DNA of 64,000 nt from Allobranchiibius sp. CTAmp26 (lineage in GTDB: Bacteria > Actinomycetota > Actinomycetes > Actinomycetales > Dermatophilaceae): contig NZ_JAGEKR010000001.1 in the NCBI RefSeq assembly GCF_017565405.1, forward strand, positions 186,001 to 250,000. The letters run 5' to 3'. Of this stretch, positions 25,957 through 34,361 are shown in pieces. Below the pieces are notes generated by a model. It searched no databases, was not told the origin of the DNA, and saw only the letters and a list, made by a program, of their open reading frames with translations. The translations under genes were made by a program, and so were the position numbers. How positions within the stretch are numbered: position 1 is the stretch's first letter; each line of letters begins with the position of its first letter.

Positions 25957-26505
25957 TCAGCGCGGCAGGTGCAGCATCTGCTGGGCCTCGCCTCTGCCCA
26001 GGTCCTGCTCACCGAGCGTCTCGCGTTCGTGCTGCAGGAGCCACACCTTGCGCTCGATGCCGCCGCCGAACCCCGTCATCGCGCCGTTCGCGCCGATGAC
26101 CCGGTGGCACGGCACCACGATCGAGATCGGGTTGCGCCCGTTGGCGAGTCCGACCGCGCGGCTGGCGCCGACCGAACCCAGCGCGCGGGCGAGGTCGCCG
26201 TAGCTGCGGGTGCACCCGTAGGGAATCGCGCGCAACTGCGCCCAGACGCGCTGCTGGAAATCGGTACCCACCGGATCCAACGGCAGGTCGAACGTGCGCC
26301 GTTCACCGCGGAAGTACTCCCGCAACTGCGCCACCGCGTCAGCGAGCACTCCCGTGGCGGATTCCTCGCGCGGTCCGAAGGTGGATTCCTCCGGTTGGTG
26401 GCGGTGTTTCTGCATGTAGAGCGCCGAGAGCGCCGGTCCCCGTCGTACGAGGGTCAGGTCGCCGATAGGAGTACCGGTCATCTGGAAATGCGAGGTCTGA
26501 TTCAT
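25957..26505 (-). CDS. ogt: Methylated-DNA--protein-cysteine methyltransferase
   Basis: 182 aa from ATG 26505. MGMT fold with helix-turn-helix ([25 protein letters not shown]) and active site [10 protein letters not shown], Cys133. Directly removes the methyl group from O6-methylguanine or O4-methylthymine, inactivating itself. Its ATG overlaps the 3' end of the Ada/AlkA gene (ATGA), so the two repair genes form one operon: excision of alkylated bases plus direct reversal. Confidence 0.96.
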   Translation of the reverse strand: MNQTSHFQMTGTPIGDLTLVRRGPALSALYMQKHRHQPEESTFGPREESATGVLADAVAQLREYFRGERRTFDLPLDPVGTDFQQRVWAQLRAIPYGCTRSYGDLARALGSVGASRAVGLANGRNPISIVVPCHRVIGANGAMTGFGGGIERKVWLLQHERETLGEQDLGRGEAQQMLHLPR

Positions 26506-27929
26506 GAGATGTCCTTTTCCGGGAGTCGATTGGTCTCGTGGTCGCCGGTGGCCCACAGGTGCTGCACCGCGTACGAACGCCAGGGCCGCCACCGCGTGGA
26601 GGCGCTCTCGATGACGCGCGGCTTGTCCTCGATCCCGAGAGCGCGCGCGGCGATCCGCACGCCGAGATCGGTGCCGGGGAACGCGTCGGGGTCGCCCAGC
26701 GCCCGCATCGCGTAGCTCTCGACGGTCCAGGGGCCGATGCCCGGCACGGCGCCCAGCACCTGGCGGGCCTCGTCGCGATCGGCTCCGGCGCTGGTGTCCA
26801 GCGCGCCGTCGGCCAGCACGCGGCACAACGACCGGATGGTCTCCCGGCGGGTCACCGGCATCGCGAACGATTCGTCCCCGGCCTGCAGCAGCGCCTCCGG
26901 TCCGGGAAAGAGCCGGGTGAGACCCCCACCCGGATCGTCGACGGGTCGGCCGTACGTCGCCACGAGCCGCCCCGCGTGCGTGCGGGCCGCTTTCGTGGAG
27001 ACCTGCTGACCGAGCACCAGCCGGATCGCCATCTCGCGGGAGTCGACGGTCCGCGGGACCCGACGACCCGGCGTACGACGCACCAGCGGGGCAAGGAGCG
27101 GGTCCTCCGCGAGCGCCGCGTCGACGGCCTCCGGATCGCAGTCCAGATCCAGCAGCCACCGACATCGGCTCACCGCGACCGTGAGGTCGGCCAGATCGGT
27201 GAGCGCCAGGTCGGCGCGGACGTGGTCCGGGGTCGGCGACAACTCCACGATGCCCGCTCCCCCGGGAAGGTCCAGCGTGCGCCGGTACCGTCCGTCACGC
27301 CATTCCTCCACCCCCGGCACACCCGTGGTGGCCAGATGGCCGAAGACGTTGTCGGGGTGGAAAGGCGCGCGGAAGGGCAGCCGCAACGACAGTCGCTGCC
27401 ACGGCGAGGCGTCGTGACCCCGTGCCTCACCGCGCCCGGCCTTCGCGGCGCGCAACTGCGACGGAGTCATGGCGAACACCTCCTGCACCGCCTCGTTGAA
27501 CGCGCGGATGCTGCCGAAGCCGGACGCGTGCGCCACCTGGGCCAGCGGGAGGGTCGTGGTCTCGATCAGGGTGCGCGCGGACTGGGCGCGCCCGGCCCGG
27601 GCGATCGCGAGTGGTCCCGCACCGAGCTCGGACTGCATGGCCCGCTCGATCTGCCGCACCGAGTAGCCGAGCCGCCGCGCCAGACCCGTCACGCCGTCGC
27701 GGTCCACGACACCGTCGCCGATCAGTCGCATCGCGCGACCGACCAGATCGGCGCGCACGTTCCACTCCGGCGAGCCGGGACTCGCATCCGGTCGGCAGCG
27801 CTTGCACGCGCGGAAACCGGCCGACTGGGCCGCGGCGGCCGTCGGCAGGAAGGTGATGTTGCGGGCCTTGGGAGGGGTCGCCGGACAGCTGGGTCGGCAG
27901 TAGATGCCGGTGCTGCGTACGCCGGTCAC
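26502..27929 (-). CDS. Ada zinc domain - AraC HTH - AlkA DNA glycosylase (5' end interrupted)
   Basis: 475 aa from GTG 27929. Order: Ada-type zinc site (Cys in YCRPSC and CKRC, ~10-47), AraC-type HTH ([24 protein letters not shown] ... [18 protein letters not shown], ~82-155), AlkA N-terminal domain, HhH glycosylase ([16 protein letters not shown] with catalytic Asp in GTDLGVR, ~400-430). Senses alkylation and excises 3-methyladenine-type bases. The normal start, MHTDTDACLRAV at 27998, reads in frame into a TGA (27960-27962) and then continues [11 protein letters not shown] exactly as the family does. As written the protein therefore loses 23 N-terminal residues or is non-functional; the four zinc Cys remain. 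Coupled to ogt by ATGA. Confidence 0.88.
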   Translation of the reverse strand: MTGVRSTGIYCRPSCPATPPKARNITFLPTAAAAQSAGFRACKRCRPDASPGSPEWNVRADLVGRAMRLIGDGVVDRDGVTGLARRLGYSVRQIERAMQSELGAGPLAIARAGRAQSARTLIETTTLPLAQVAHASGFGSIRAFNEAVQEVFAMTPSQLRAAKAGRGEARGHDASPWQRLSLRLPFRAPFHPDNVFGHLATTGVPGVEEWRDGRYRRTLDLPGGAGIVELSPTPDHVRADLALTDLADLTVAVSRCRWLLDLDCDPEAVDAALAEDPLLAPLVRRTPGRRVPRTVDSREMAIRLVLGQQVSTKAARTHAGRLVATYGRPVDDPGGGLTRLFPGPEALLQAGDESFAMPVTRRETIRSLCRVLADGALDTSAGADRDEARQVLGAVPGIGPWTVESYAMRALGDPDAFPGTDLGVRIAARALGIEDKPRVIESASTRWRPWRSYAVQHLWATGDHETNRLPEKDIS

Positions 27930-27998
27930 GAACCAGCCGTCGAACCGTGCGTCACGGGATCACACGGCCCGCAGACAGGCGTCGGTGTCGGTGTGCAT
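27930..27998 (-). other. Disrupted N-terminal codons of the Ada/AlkA gene (in-frame TGA)
   Basis: ATG at 27996-27998 opens MHTDTDACLRAV, then TGA at 27960-27962, then SRDARFDGWF in the same frame up to GTG 27929. These are the residues expected at the start of this family, so the stop interrupts the gene rather than marking a different one. Confidence 0.85.
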
Positions 27999-28074
27999 GC
28001 GTCCAGTCTGCGCCGGATGCCGAGGCGAAGCTAGCGGAAAAGCGACATGTCGGTTTCTCGCCAGTGACACCGGG

Positions 28075-28953
28075 TCAGGAGATGGGTCGCGCCCCACCCT
28101 CCGGGCCGAGTTCGATGGGCAGATTATCGATGAGCCGCGTGGTGCCGACCCGGCCTGCGACGGCCAGCAGGGCCGGTCCGCGGTACCACTCGGCCACCTC
28201 GGTGAGCTCGGTCGGATGGACGAGCACGAGATAGTCGATCATCGCCAGCGGCTCACGGACCAGCACGTCGCGGGCAGCACGACGTACGGCGGCCGGTCCG
28301 ATCCGCGCCATGTCCGCGCCCGCGCGCAACGCCTGCGACAGGCAGCCGGCGACCTCGCGGTCGGTCTCGGTCAGATAGCGGTTGCGACTGCTCAGCGCCA
28401 GACCGTCAGCCTCCCGCGCGGTCTCGACGGCCACCACCTCGGTGGGGAAGTCCAGATCACGTGCCATTCGTTTGATCAGCAACAGTTGCTGAGCGTCTTT
28501 CTGCCCGTAGTACGCCCGAGACGGTCGCACCAGATGCAGCATCTTCGCGACCACCGTCAGGACACCGTCGAAATGCCCGGGTCGCGCGGCGCCCTCCAGG
28601 ACGTTGCCGAGCGCGCCCGCCGAGATGCGCACACCAGGTTCGCCGTCGGGGTACACGACATCGGGTGAGGGCGCGAAGACCACATCCACGCCTTCGCGGG
28701 CGCAGATCGCCACGTCGTCCTCGAAGGTGCGCGGATACCGCGAGAGATCCTCACCCGCCGCGAACTGCAGTGGGTTGAGGAAGATCGTCACGATGACGTG
28801 CTCCATCTCCTGACGCGCCTGCCGGATCAGTCGCGCGTGCCCCTCGTGCAGCGCGCCCATCGTCATGACGACGCCCACGTCGTCACCGAGCGCCGCGCGA
28901 GCGGTCTGCAGTTCGGTGCGGGTGTAGGCGATCGTCGGGGTCTCGTCCGTCAT
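28075..28953 (-). CDS. panC: Pantoate--beta-alanine ligase
   Basis: 292 aa. Adenylates pantoate and joins it to beta-alanine, the last step of pantothenate synthesis. HIGH-type motif MGALHEGHARLI (~31-42), FLNPLQFAAGEDLSRYPR (~60-77), HLVRPSRAYYGQKDAQQLLLIKRM (~145), LSSRNRYL (~183). Its start overlaps the DUF2520 gene stop by 4 bp (ATGA). panD, which makes beta-alanine, is commonly next to panC in actinobacteria but is absent from this window. Confidence 0.96.
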   Translation of the reverse strand: MTDETPTIAYTRTELQTARAALGDDVGVVMTMGALHEGHARLIRQARQEMEHVIVTIFLNPLQFAAGEDLSRYPRTFEDDVAICAREGVDVVFAPSPDVVYPDGEPGVRISAGALGNVLEGAARPGHFDGVLTVVAKMLHLVRPSRAYYGQKDAQQLLLIKRMARDLDFPTEVVAVETAREADGLALSSRNRYLTETDREVAGCLSQALRAGADMARIGPAAVRRAARDVLVREPLAMIDYLVLVHPTELTEVAEWYRGPALLAVAGRVGTTRLIDNLPIELGPEGGARPIS

Positions 28954-29846
28954 CCCTCGTGTCCGTTCGGGTCGAGCAGGTCCAGCATCGGTCGGGTGGA
29001 TCGCGCCGGGGTCGCGTGGCGTTCGGCAGCGCGTCGTGCAGTGGCGAGTGCCATCGCACGATAGGAGCTCCCTACATCGGGTGACTCGTCGGACAGCACC
29101 TCCAGGTGGGCGCGGACCGTCTCGACGTCACCGCGCGCCACGGGCCCGGTGAGGGCCCGGTCGCCGTGCTCGAGCGCGTTGGTGAGGGCGGCCGTCAGCA
29201 GTCCGTCGAGCACCTGCTGCGGTGCCTCGATCCCGGCGTGGCGCAGGATCTGCTGACTCTGCGCGACGAGCGTCACCAGATGGTTGGCGCCGTGGGTGAG
29301 GGCGGCGTGGTACCGCGGCCGCTGCTCCTCCGACAACGGCAGCGGTTCGCCGCCGAGGTCGAGCACGAGCGCCTCGGCGATCAGATCCGCGCCCATCGAG
29401 GCCGTCACCGCCATGGGGATGCCGAGGAGCCGGGGCAGGTCACGGGCGGTGCCGGTGAAGGTCATCGCCGGGTGCATCGCGATCGCGTCACCACCGGCCT
29501 CGACGACAGGAGCGAGCACCTCGCAGCCGTGGAAACCGCTGGTATGGATGACCAGACGACCACCGTTCCACGCACCCTCCGCGCCAAGCGAGCGCGTCAG
29601 ATCACCGAGCTCGTCGTCCGGCACGGTGAGGAGCACGACCTCGGCGGACCGGGCGACCTCGGCGGGCGGCAGCACGGGCACGCCGGGCAGCATCTCGGCC
29701 GCCCGATGCAGCGAGGCGTCGCTCACAGCGCTCGTGGCCACGACCTCGTGGCCCGCCGCGCGGAACGCGGCACCGAGCACCGCGCCGACGCGGCCACATC
29801 CGATGACCGCGACGCGCAAGCTCGGTGGCCGACCCGTCGTACTCAC
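28950..29846 (-). CDS. Rossmann-fold and DUF2520 domain protein
   Basis: 298 aa. N-terminal NADP-type dinucleotide fold (VAVIGCGRVGAVLGAAF, ~12-28), GGRLVIHTSGFHGCEVL (~93), MHPAMTFTG (~125), and a helical C-terminal DUF2520 domain (~140-290). Resembles ketopantoate reductase-like and 6-phosphogluconate dehydrogenase-like folds; in many actinobacteria this gene sits immediately upstream of panC, as here with a 4-bp overlap. Inference: an oxidoreductase in or near pantothenate metabolism; not experimentally assigned. Confidence 0.9.
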   Translation of the reverse strand: MSTTGRPPSLRVAVIGCGRVGAVLGAAFRAAGHEVVATSAVSDASLHRAAEMLPGVPVLPPAEVARSAEVVLLTVPDDELGDLTRSLGAEGAWNGGRLVIHTSGFHGCEVLAPVVEAGGDAIAMHPAMTFTGTARDLPRLLGIPMAVTASMGADLIAEALVLDLGGEPLPLSEEQRPRYHAALTHGANHLVTLVAQSQQILRHAGIEAPQQVLDGLLTAALTNALEHGDRALTGPVARGDVETVRAHLEVLSDESPDVGSSYRAMALATARRAAERHATPARSTRPMLDLLDPNGHEG

Positions 29847-29892
29847 AGGCAGTGACGCTACCTGCGTCCCGATCTGCGCCTACGGTGGCCCG

Positions 29893-30873
29893 ATGAGCTG
29901 GGCGCCGTGGGAACAGGCCTGGCAGGGGGCGTTGTACGGCGAACACGGCTTCTATCGCTCGCCAGGCGGGCCGGCCGCGCACTTCGCGACGTCCGCGCAG
30001 GGCATCCCCGGGGGCGGCGCTCTGCTCGCCACGGCCGTCGTGGCGCTCGCGCGCCAGCACGGGGCGCGGCACATCGTCGACTTCGCCTGCGGGAGAGGGG
30101 AACTGATCACCCAGATCCGTGCCGCGGCCCCGGATCTGGAACTGACCGCGGTGGACATCGTCGACCGCCCGGTGGGCATCCCGCAGGACGTCGCGTGGAT
30201 CACCGGCACGGGGGGCACGGCGGTGCCGCCGTCGCTGCACGGACTCTCGGATGCGCTCGTCCTCGCCCATGAGTGGCTCGATGTGGTGCCGTGTCCGGTG
30301 CTGCAGCACGACGGCCGGCGGCTGCGCGTGGTGGAGGTCGACGAGGACGGCACCGAACGACTGGGCGCCTCGGCGACGCGCGCCGATCGCCGCTGGTGCG
30401 AAGACAACTGGCCCGGCTGGGACGTGGCGCACGCACGGGTGGAGGTCGGCCTGACCCGCGACGCGGCGTACGCCGAGCTGCGGCGATCGGTGCGCTCCGG
30501 CGTCCTGGTCACGACTGACTACGGCCATCTGCGGAGTGCTCGCCCGGGCGCCGGCACGCTCATGGGCTACCGCGACGGACAGGCGCGCCCGCCGCTCCCC
30601 GACGGCGGCACCGACATCACGGCGCACGTCGCGATGGACACGCTCGGCGCACCACGGCTCGTGCGGCAGCGGGACCTGTTCGCCGAGTTGGGCATCCGCC
30701 CGGACGCGGCCGACGACGCGCTCGCGCGCACGAATCCGCCGGCGTACCTGCGCTCGCTCGCACTGCGCGGTGCCTACTCCGCCCTCACCGCTCGGGGCGG
30801 GCTCGGCGGATTCTGGTGGTCGCTCGACCCGGTCAGCCGCCGGCCGGACGCAGTGACTGCAGCATCTTGTTGA
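29893..30873 (+). CDS. MidA/NDUFAF7-type SAM-dependent methyltransferase
   Basis: 326 aa from ATG 29893. Rossmann methyltransferase of the DUF185/MidA (NDUFAF7) family: FYRSPGGPAAHFATSAQ near residue 20, SAM motif I HIVDFACGRGEL (~59-70), ALVLAHEWLDVVPCPVL (~118, the E-x-x-D region), VTTDYGH (~203). Mitochondrial NDUFAF7 methylates an arginine of the complex I subunit NDUFS2, the NuoD homologue. A NuoD-like gene lies 3.5 kb downstream on the same strand. The 3' end overlaps the convergent membrane-protein gene by 41 bp. Confidence 0.82.
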   Translation: MSWAPWEQAWQGALYGEHGFYRSPGGPAAHFATSAQGIPGGGALLATAVVALARQHGARHIVDFACGRGELITQIRAAAPDLELTAVDIVDRPVGIPQDVAWITGTGGTAVPPSLHGLSDALVLAHEWLDVVPCPVLQHDGRRLRVVEVDEDGTERLGASATRADRRWCEDNWPGWDVAHARVEVGLTRDAAYAELRRSVRSGVLVTTDYGHLRSARPGAGTLMGYRDGQARPPLPDGGTDITAHVAMDTLGAPRLVRQRDLFAELGIRPDAADDALARTNPPAYLRSLALRGAYSALTARGGLGGFWWSLDPVSRRPDAVTAASC

Positions 30874-31753
30874 TCGTGCCGGAGTCCGGACCGGGTACGC
30901 CGGGCCAGGTGCCGACGGCGATCAGCAGCATCACCGAGCGCCCGTTCGATGTGAACGCCGCGGCGTAGAACGTGATGGGCTTCCCGACCCCGCAGTCGGC
31001 GTTCAGCGTGCCCTCGGTCACCGTGAGCTGACCCCGTACGGCGGCGATCGACCCGTTCGCCACGGTGATGTTGGTCGTGGCCGGACTGCCCTGCGCGGCG
31101 TGCGTGGTCTTGTCCTTGTTCACGCTCGCCGCCGACCCGAAGTCCACCAGCAGGGTCCCGACGGCCTCCGCCGGGTCTCGCTTCCCGATGTCGACGAAGC
31201 TCGCACTCGCCTGGGTGCCGTTCGGGTGGCCCGTGCACTTGCCGAGGTTGTACGCCGCCAGGCCCCAGTCGGTGTGCTCGCCCGCGATACCCGTGCCGTG
31301 GGCATCGTCGAAGTAGATGTTGTTCTCCTGCCTCACCTGCCACCCGGGCGGCGCGTCGTACGCGCCGTACACCTGCAGATCCGAGCTGACCACCCCGCCG
31401 ACCGCCTGCCACCCCGACACGACCGGACGCACCGACAGGGCGCCGTCCACCGCGGTCGACGTCGCCCCCGATGCCGGCGTGGTGCTCGAGGACGGCGTGG
31501 TGCCGGATGAGGGCGCGGTCGACGACGAAGATGCCGCGGCGTCACCACTGCCGTTGTCACCGAATACGACGAAACCGATCACGGCGGCCAGTACGACGAC
31601 CAGCGTGCCGGCGCCCAGCGCCAGCCATCGACCCCTGCCGCGGTGGGGTGGCCGGTCGAGCGCTCCCGCCGACTGGGCGTACCGCTCGTAGTAGCGATCC
31701 TGGGGAGATCCTGGCGGGCCGGTCGGCGGCCCGTGGTTCCCGTTGTCGCTCAC
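30833..31753 (-). CDS. Membrane-anchored extracytoplasmic protein, tandem paralogue A
   Basis: 306 aa from GTG 31753. Short Pro/Gly-rich cytoplasmic tail with PQDRYYERYAQ, one membrane helix (~40-62), a Ser/Thr/Ala/Pro linker (~68-100), then a globular domain with VVSGWQAVGGVV, VYGAYDAPPGW, SFVDIGKRD, STHAAQG-type and GTLNADCGVGKPITF segments. The two Cys in the domain (KCTGHP and ADCG) could form a disulphide outside the cell. About half identical to the neighbouring paralogue at 31808, with which it is in tandem (54-bp gap). No known family; function unknown. Confidence 0.85.
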   Translation of the reverse strand: MSDNGNHGPPTGPPGSPQDRYYERYAQSAGALDRPPHRGRGRWLALGAGTLVVVLAAVIGFVVFGDNGSGDAAASSSSTAPSSGTTPSSSTTPASGATSTAVDGALSVRPVVSGWQAVGGVVSSDLQVYGAYDAPPGWQVRQENNIYFDDAHGTGIAGEHTDWGLAAYNLGKCTGHPNGTQASASFVDIGKRDPAEAVGTLLVDFGSAASVNKDKTTHAAQGSPATTNITVANGSIAAVRGQLTVTEGTLNADCGVGKPITFYAAAFTSNGRSVMLLIAVGTWPGVPGPDSGTINKMLQSLRPAGG

Positions 31754-31807
31754 GAGCGGATCGTAACCGCGCCACCGCACCCGACGCGGTGATCGAGCAG
31801 GGTCCGC

Positions 31808-32692
31808 TCAGCCGCCGGCGGGGCGTACCGACGACAGGATCTTGTCGATGGTGTCCGCCGCGGGCGGGCTGTATCCCGGCCAGGTCGCGATCGCCACGAG
31901 CACCATCACCGACCTGCCGTTGGTGGTGAAGGCCACGGCCTGGAACGTGATGGGTCTGCCGGTGCCGCAGTCGGCGTTCAGCGTGCCCGCCGTCGCGGTG
32001 ACGCTGCCCCGGACGGCCGGGATCGATCCTGCCGCGACCGTGGTGTTGCGCACCGACACGGTGCCCTGCGCAGCGTGGGTGGACTTGTCCTTGTCGAGGC
32101 TGGCGGCCGAGGCGAAGTCCTGCAGCACACCCTGCACCGCATCGACCGGATCGCGCTTGCCGATGTCGACGAAGCTCGCGCTGGCCTGCGAGTTGTTCGG
32201 ATGGGCGGCGCACTTGCCGTAGTTGATCTCGGAGAGCCCCCAGCTCGTGTGCTGCCCGAAGAGCTTGGTGCCCGTGGCCGTGTCGTAGTAGATGGCGTTG
32301 TCCTGCTTGACCTGCCAGTTCGGCGGGGCGTCGTACGCGCCATAGATCTGGGACTCGTCGTTGACGACCCCGCCGACGGCCTGCCAGCCCGGCACCACCG
32401 GCCGCACGAGGAGTGCGCCCTGGGCTCCCGTGGTCGGACTGGCGGACCCGCTGCCGGTGCTGGTCGCCGTCGAGCTGGACGACGAGGTGTCGGCCTGCTG
32501 ATCCGAACCGCTGTGGTCGACGAACACGAAGGTGACGACTGCGATCAGGATCAGCACGAGAAGGGCTGCGCCACCGAGGATCCAGACGCGGGTGCTCCGC
32601 CGGCCGCCACCGGGGTCCTGGAACCCGCCCTCGGCCTGTTGGTACCGCTCGTAGTAGCGGTCCTGCGAGGACGGCTCCCCACTGTCTGACAC
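31808..32692 (-). CDS. Membrane-anchored extracytoplasmic protein, tandem paralogue B
   Basis: 294 aa from GTG 32692. Same layout as paralogue A: SQDRYYERYQQ, one membrane helix (VWILGGAALLVLILIAVVTFVFV, ~35-57), Ser/Thr-rich linker, then VPGWQAVGGVV, IYGAYDAPPNW, SFVDIGKRD, THAAQG, GTLNADCGTGRPITFQAVAF. Two Cys conserved with paralogue A. Follows the CGNR regulator on the same strand (10-bp gap), so probably co-transcribed with it or downstream of its promoter. Unknown function; a recent gene duplication. Confidence 0.85.
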   Translation of the reverse strand: MSDSGEPSSQDRYYERYQQAEGGFQDPGGGRRSTRVWILGGAALLVLILIAVVTFVFVDHSGSDQQADTSSSSSTATSTGSGSASPTTGAQGALLVRPVVPGWQAVGGVVNDESQIYGAYDAPPNWQVKQDNAIYYDTATGTKLFGQHTSWGLSEINYGKCAAHPNNSQASASFVDIGKRDPVDAVQGVLQDFASAASLDKDKSTHAAQGTVSVRNTTVAAGSIPAVRGSVTATAGTLNADCGTGRPITFQAVAFTTNGRSVMVLVAIATWPGYSPPAADTIDKILSSVRPAGG

Positions 32693-32702
32693 GCGGCGAA
32701 CG

Positions 32703-33290
32703 CTACCCGGGCGGCCCGTCGTCGCCTGACTTCTGGCGCGCACGGTACGCCGCGACGTTCGTGCGGTTCCCGCATCCCGCGTCGCAGAAGCGTCGCGACC
32801 GGTTCTTGGACAGGTCCACGACCACGTCGTCGCAGTCGTCGGCGGCGCAGGTCTTGAGCCGCCAGATCTCACCGGCGCGCAGCACGTCCACCATCGCCAT
32901 GGCGGCCTCGACCATCCAGCGGGTCGCGAACGGCGCGTCCGCGGAGGTGGCGTGCAGGTGGTAGTCCCACTCCCCGTGCCGGACGAGCTGGGGCAGGGCC
33001 CTGCCCGCACTCAGCAGATCGTTGACGAGCACCACCAGCTCGTCCTCGCCGTCCGCCTCCCACAAGGCCCGCAGCCGGGGCCGCAGCGCGCGGACGGCAC
33101 GGCGTTCGGCTTCGTCGCGGGCACGCGCCCCGGTCCAGTCCCACTGGGCGACGAACTCCTCGAACTCCTCGGGGTCGACGAGCACGTCGTGCTCGGGACC
33201 GGCCCTGCCGGCCGGGCCGGTGGACGCCGCCGAGTTCACCAGCGCGACCGCAGCCGACAAGGCGTCCTCCGTGTCATGAGTGAATGGCAT
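32703..33290 (-). CDS. CGNR zinc finger protein (putative regulator)
   Basis: 195 aa. N-terminal helical domain (DUF1470/ABATE-like, VALVNSAAS) and C-terminal CGNR zinc finger: LKTCAADDCDDVVVDLSKNRSRRFCDAGCGNRTNVAAYRARQK, with Cys pairs CAADDC and CDAGC. CGNR proteins are predicted DNA-binding regulators. It is divergent from an EamA exporter with a 95-bp gap that holds an imperfect palindrome (about 33336-33350, GTAAGA/TCTTTAC). CGNR genes beside EamA or MFS exporters are a recurring pattern, so it probably controls the exporter. Confidence 0.88.
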   Translation of the reverse strand: MPFTHDTEDALSAAVALVNSAASTGPAGRAGPEHDVLVDPEEFEEFVAQWDWTGARARDEAERRAVRALRPRLRALWEADGEDELVVLVNDLLSAGRALPQLVRHGEWDYHLHATSADAPFATRWMVEAAMAMVDVLRAGEIWRLKTCAADDCDDVVVDLSKNRSRRFCDAGCGNRTNVAAYRARQKSGDDGPPG

Positions 33291-33385
33291 GTTGACTCCT
33301 GACCTGGCGGCACCGTACGCTCGGCATAGTCACGAGTGTAAGACATCTTTACCCATTACAGCAGCCCGACAGGGAAAGGGGCGCC

Positions 33386-34357
33386 ATGTCCGTCGACATC
33401 GAGACCAGTCACGCAGTCGCACCGGCCACAGCCCCGACCGGCTCCACATCTCGCGCGCTGATCATCGCCCTCGCGTCCGCGGCGGCCTTCGGGACGTCGG
33501 GGCCGTTCGCCAAGGAACTCTTCAGCGCCGGCTGGTCCCCCGCGGCGGCTGTGACAATGCGCATCGGGATCGCCGCCGCCATCCTCGCGATCCCGGCGGC
33601 GCGCGAATTGCGCGGACGGTGGTATCTGTTGCGCACGCACCTGCGCGCCGTGCTCCTCTACGGGCTCTTCGGCGTCGCCGGTGGTCAGCTGTTCTACTTC
33701 CTCGCCGTGCAGCACCTCTCGGTGGGCGTCGCGCTGCTGCTGGAGTACCTGTCCCCCACGCTGCTGGTCCTGCTGGCCTGGGCGCGGACGCGTCGGGCAC
33801 CGTCGCGCCTCACACTGCTCGGTGCGGTGGTCGCGCTGGCGGGGCTGATGCTGGTGCTCGACGTGTTCGGGTCGGTCAGCGTCGACGCCATCGGCGTGGT
33901 CTTCGGCCTGGGGGCCGCGGTCTGCTCCGCCACGTACTTCGTCGTCGCCGCAGAAACGCCCGAGGACGGGCTGTCACCGCTGGTGCTGTCCGGCGCGGGT
34001 CTCGCCGTGGGCCTCGTGCCGCTGCTCCTTCTCGGTGTCACCGGGGCACTGCCGATGCACGCGTCGACGAGGTCGGTGCCGCTGGCCGGGTGGCACGTGA
34101 GCGTGCTGGTGCCGGTGCTCGGCATCTCCGTCCTCGCTGCTGCCTTCGCGTACGTCTCCGGCGTGGTCGCTGCCCGCATGCTCGGCACCCGGGTCGCCTC
34201 GTTCGTCGCACTGGCGGAGGTGCTCTTCGCCGTCCTCTTCGCCTGGTTCTTCCTTGGCGAGTTGCCGCTGCCGGTCCAGCTCGTCGGCGGAGGACTGATC
34301 GTGCTCGGCGTGGTGCTCGTGCGCGCCGCGGACCGCGGAGACACCCTGGCAGACTGA
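33386..34357 (+). CDS. EamA family (DMT) transporter
   Basis: 323 aa, about ten membrane segments in two repeated EamA halves (~25-155 and ~165-310): [95 protein letters not shown]. Drug/metabolite exporter superfamily; substrates are usually amino acids or small metabolites. Divergent from the CGNR regulator. It ends 4 bp before the NuoD-like gene; the two may be co-transcribed although functionally unrelated. Confidence 0.92.
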   Translation: MSVDIETSHAVAPATAPTGSTSRALIIALASAAAFGTSGPFAKELFSAGWSPAAAVTMRIGIAAAILAIPAARELRGRWYLLRTHLRAVLLYGLFGVAGGQLFYFLAVQHLSVGVALLLEYLSPTLLVLLAWARTRRAPSRLTLLGAVVALAGLMLVLDVFGSVSVDAIGVVFGLGAAVCSATYFVVAAETPEDGLSPLVLSGAGLAVGLVPLLLLGVTGALPMHASTRSVPLAGWHVSVLVPVLGISVLAAAFAYVSGVVAARMLGTRVASFVALAEVLFAVLFAWFFLGELPLPVQLVGGGLIVLGVVLVRAADRGDTLAD

Positions 34358-34361
34358 GCCC

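Noticed and set aside
27960-27962. TGA read as selenocysteine in the Ada/AlkA gene
   Set aside because: This position is not a Cys in the family and no selenocysteine insertion structure is seen; a C-to-T change is simpler.
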